Shown here: positions 61,200-64,000 of the stretch, piece by piece
Layout: each line of letters starts with the position of its first letter
Numbering within the stretch: position 1 is the first letter of the stretch
Source of the DNA: Paralichthys olivaceus
Lineage: Eukaryota; Chordata; Actinopteri; Pleuronectiformes; Paralichthyidae
DNA length: 64,000 bases
NCBI RefSeq assembly: GCF_024713975.1
Contig: NC_091103.1
Span: 6,513,501-6,577,500 of the forward strand
Direction of reading: 5' to 3'
Made by a program: the position numbers and the translations under genes
The notes under the pieces: model-generated
Seen by the model: only the letters and a program-made list of their open reading frames with translations
Told to the model about the DNA's origin: nothing
Databases searched by the model: none

Positions 61200-63130
61200 T
61201 TAAGGAGGAACAACAAGTTTCAGGGTTAGGTCTAGAGCAGTGGCAGTCAAACCCCACACTCGCTTTTTCTCGTTGTGAAACACGGGGAGTGTGTATGCAT
61301 ACTTGTCACCAGTGCGGAAGTGTGTGTAGCCACAGTTCTGGGGGTTGCACAAGTGGGACAAGGGCAAAGTGAAGATTTCCTCGACCTGTGTCAGAAACAG
61401 ACAAAAGAGGAACATTACATCTTTGGTCCAAAACACAAACCCACCAGAAAGAGATGTGTGTTTATGGTATTTGTTTGATAACTGTTTATGAGTTTGTTAC
61501 AATGCAGATGTGGAAGCCTGACCATTTCAAGCAGATATAAATGTAGTGAAGTGCTACACACAGGACGGTCGTACCTCTGCAGGGTTTGGTTTGAACGACA
61601 ACTCCTCTACAGGCCCCAGGTTAGCCAGAACAGGAGCAATCATCATCCCTGTCTGGAGAGAGGGACAAAAGGTGTCAACTCAACACTGAGTATCAGTATG
61701 AACATATTACATATATAACATTAAGTGCAATGAAATATTTAAGTGACATGAAACCATTTGCCATGTTTTATGTTATGAAGAGAGATTTGTCTGTGCAGTA
61801 GTGGACATAAAGACAAGTTTCTTAAGGCCTGATACTGAATTTATGGCTAGTCCTGGAAAAAAATGTGAATAACTAAATGTAAAGAATACATTTGCAATCT
61901 GGATAGATTCATTCACAGTATGACATTATATCAGTTCAGAAAATAAAAAAAGGGAAGACTTATCAAAGCTCTCTACTTCACCACATGGCCCAAATTCTTA
62001 AAAACTAAATCATCGAACTCACCATGTCCCTGAGAGGCTTCAGGACTCCCCAGACCCTGTCTGCTGCAACATTAACACCCAGCTCCTCCCAGGTTTCCCT
62101 CAGCGCTGTGGCCACCACATCTCTATCTGAGGGATCACTTTTTCCTCCTGCAAAGCTACACAGAAATGGAAATAAGGACACATACTCTGACTGTCTAACA
62201 CAATTTGAAAAGTTTCAGACAAGCCACAAACCTGACATCTCCCTTGTTCCTGCCCAGTTTTAAGGAGCGTAGGGTGAAGAGAAACGCTGGCTGCCCCCCA
62301 ACAGTGCAGAGCGAGACCAGGACAGATGCATATTTCCGCTGTTTCTCTCCTTGGCTCTGACTTGTTGCTTTGCTCCATCTTGCTGCGTCATAGAGCTTCA
62401 AGTTGGGCCTGAGGTTCTGTCGACACCTGTTTTCATTCTCCAGGGATAGACAGTCCCTCCAGTCATCCACCAAATGAGGGGAAACCTGATGAATAGCTCT
62501 GCTTTGCTGAAGAAAGAAGCTGGTGGCTTGTGATCGTCTGTGAAAGTGGTTTAAGATGCGTGATGACATAGCTGATAAGCTGGCAGTGTGCCGCCTGTGA
62601 TATAAATGGCTTTGTGGGTTACATGGAGACTTATTGGTGAAACTGAGTGAAACATGGCAAAAGTCTTGAGGCCTCCTCCAGGGTAGAAGGCAAGTTGTGT
62701 TGGTTAAACATTCCTGGTGAGTGCTCATAGCTTGAGGGTTCCGACCTGAAACTTTCACTACAGTGGATTGCCATGATTCAGGAACTGGTTTGTTTTTTAC
62801 AGAGGTAGAAAGTTGAGGGGTCTGATGAGGACTGGATACAATTGTTTTGGATACGGAGTTATGAAATGAAACCTCTGTCAGGTGATGACTATCACACTTC
62901 CAGTTGAATACATGTGGCTGTATTGAATTGGATACAGTCTCTTTGGATAATGATGACAGCCCCTCATTGCTTCGGCCTCCTCCAGGAATCCCTTCATTCC
63001 GGTTCCCCTTCACATGTCTTGCACCCTGGCACACTGTGTGCTCAGAGAGAGCAGACGGGGGACATGCTCTCAACAGCAGCAATGTCCTTGTTGGACAGGA
63101 CCATGTCAGGATATGAGGGGCCCTGAACAT
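61200..63130 (-). CDS. nudt8: Nudix hydrolase 8 (mitochondrial/CoA-type Nudix)
   Basis: Four coding exons in gene order: 63130-62232, 62155-62023, 61652-61575, 61385-61200; 431 residues. Domain: LFTLRSLKLGRNKGDVSFAGG (a CoA-Nudix type lead-in; usual FPGG is FAGG here), then KSDPSDRDVVATALRETWEE plus LGV, the Nudix box with the metal-binding REXXEE. The C-terminus has GYTHFRTGDKYAYTLPVF and RVWGLTA, as in NUDT8. The family hydrolyses CoA-type or nucleotide diphosphates; NUDT8 is mitochondrial. The exon carrying the first Met starts one base before the ATG (acceptor TTTACAG/GATG). A non-coding first exon ends at 63731 (CTGTGAAG/GTGAGT). Residues 1 to about 240 have no counterpart in the shorter mammalian protein that I know; Met188 (62569) would give a 244-residue protein of usual length that starts MSSRILNHFHRRSQ, mitochondrial-targeting-like. 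The true start is therefore uncertain. Confidence 0.9.
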
Positions 63131-63730
63131 CCTGTAAAGAAAACAGACACACCCAGGAGACACGTTTAAAAAGCATTTCAATTGTGTAACCATCAGCTAA
63201 CCAGACCACCTAGCTCAGGTAAACAGGACACTACCAGCAGAATGAGGAGTTATGATTACCTCTTGTGTAAAGTGTTAACCTTAGCCAGTATGAGCTTTGT
63301 CCATTCAAACCCTGGACCTAACCTGGACCCCATTATTATTTTTACTATCAAGACTTTGTGTCAAACTTTGGCTGTTAGCTCCAGCTGTAAGTTTAGCTAG
63401 CTATCTCAGCTCCGACAGCGACGTCTGAGACAAAACAAACATCACACTGCGTCAAAGTGTTCAGTTTGTGGACTCTCGGTAACAACCGAAGCTAACCCAG
63501 TCGGTTTGAAAAGCCGTCGACGTCTTCTTCGGGTTGAAGAAGTCATCCAAGCGCATGCTAACTAGCTGAAGTAAACATTAGCATAACACGAGCAAAGTGG
63601 GAAAACTAGCTAACGTCAACTCTCCAGTGTTGTCAATGGTGAGGATTCGTCCGGTCCCACAGGGGCTCAGAGACACACCAGGCTGAAGACGCTGATGTAG
63701 AGGTGCAGTCTGGACGAGGAAAACACTCAC

Positions 63731-63960
63731 CTTCACAGTGAAATCAGCAGCCGCGCTCTGCCTCAGTTAACCGGCTGCTGCTGCCCCAAGTCAATATGGC
63801 GCAGGACCGGCGTCTTGCGCGTGGCCGCTGCCTTCACTGCGCTCTCGCCAAACACGTGTTTCACAACTTCTCCATTCAGCTGCAGCAAATAATCGGGGGG
63901 GGGGGGACGACTGTATATAAAGAAGCCATTGTTGACGTTTCCATCTCTAGTCACGCCCCC
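63731..63960 (-). promoter_or_regulatory. nudt8: nudt8 non-coding first exon and GC-rich promoter
   Basis: On the minus strand, a consensus donor (AAG/GTGAGT) at 63731/63730 closes a 5' UTR exon. Upstream are a YY1-like ATATGGCGC core (63794-63802, read on the plus strand), a poly-G run (63896-63907) and a GGGGGCGTGAC GC box at about 63950-63960. CpG density is raised from about 63640 to 63860. The transcription start is not fixed. Confidence 0.5.
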
Positions 63961-64000
63961 GAGAGAAGAACCAGTCTATCCTCTTTGAATCACTATGAAT

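Overview
The window is a stretch of bony-fish (teleost) nuclear DNA. The evidence is split genes with GT-AG introns, dense (CA)n/(TG)n microsatellites and several dispersed repeats that I recognise as common in spiny-rayed (percomorph) fish genomes. No prokaryotic, organellar or viral gene is visible. The species cannot be fixed from the sequence.

Seven protein genes can be read exon by exon. From the left: dpf1 (+; only its last four coding exons are visible, 8743-13509); an ENDOD1-like secreted DNA/RNA non-specific endonuclease (+; 25374-27348); a TRPM8-channel-associated-factor/peptidase M60 gene, tcaf (-; 36933-31400); pnkp, polynucleotide kinase 3'-phosphatase (+; 38522-45174); a complement Bf/C2 gene (-; 52546-45760); mfrp, membrane frizzled-related protein (+; 53937-59644); and nudt8, a mitochondrial/CoA-type Nudix hydrolase (-; 63130-61200). 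For the six genes other than dpf1, my splice models keep the reading frame from Met to stop and give 280, 916, 609, 783, 595 and 431 residues.

The first 25 kb is gene-poor. It holds the 3' part of dpf1, microsatellites, purine/pyrimidine tracts, three RFX-type X-boxes and old dispersed repeats. From 25 to 64 kb the genes are compact and alternate in direction: tcaf and pnkp diverge, pnkp and Bf/C2 converge with facing poly(A) signals 26 bp apart, Bf/C2 and mfrp diverge, and mfrp and nudt8 converge. The genes do not form one pathway: chromatin reading (dpf1), nucleic-acid cleavage (ENDOD1-like), ion-channel trafficking (tcaf), DNA end repair (pnkp), complement (Bf/C2), eye development (mfrp) and Nudix metabolism (nudt8).

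The points most worth a second look are: (1) TG-repeat tracts standing in for the polypyrimidine tract at three 3' splice sites, one dpf1 exon also being bracketed by complementary TG and CA tracts; (2) an inverted duplication with arms of about 280 bp around a 2.07-kb spacer; (3) a Bf/C2 protein whose activation site and C-terminus look like C2 although its catalytic motif is GDSGG; (4) a PIP-box-like peptide and a DxDGC motif in PNKP; (5) an intact HELGH zincin motif in the TCAF protein; and (6) a long N-terminal extension on NUDT8.
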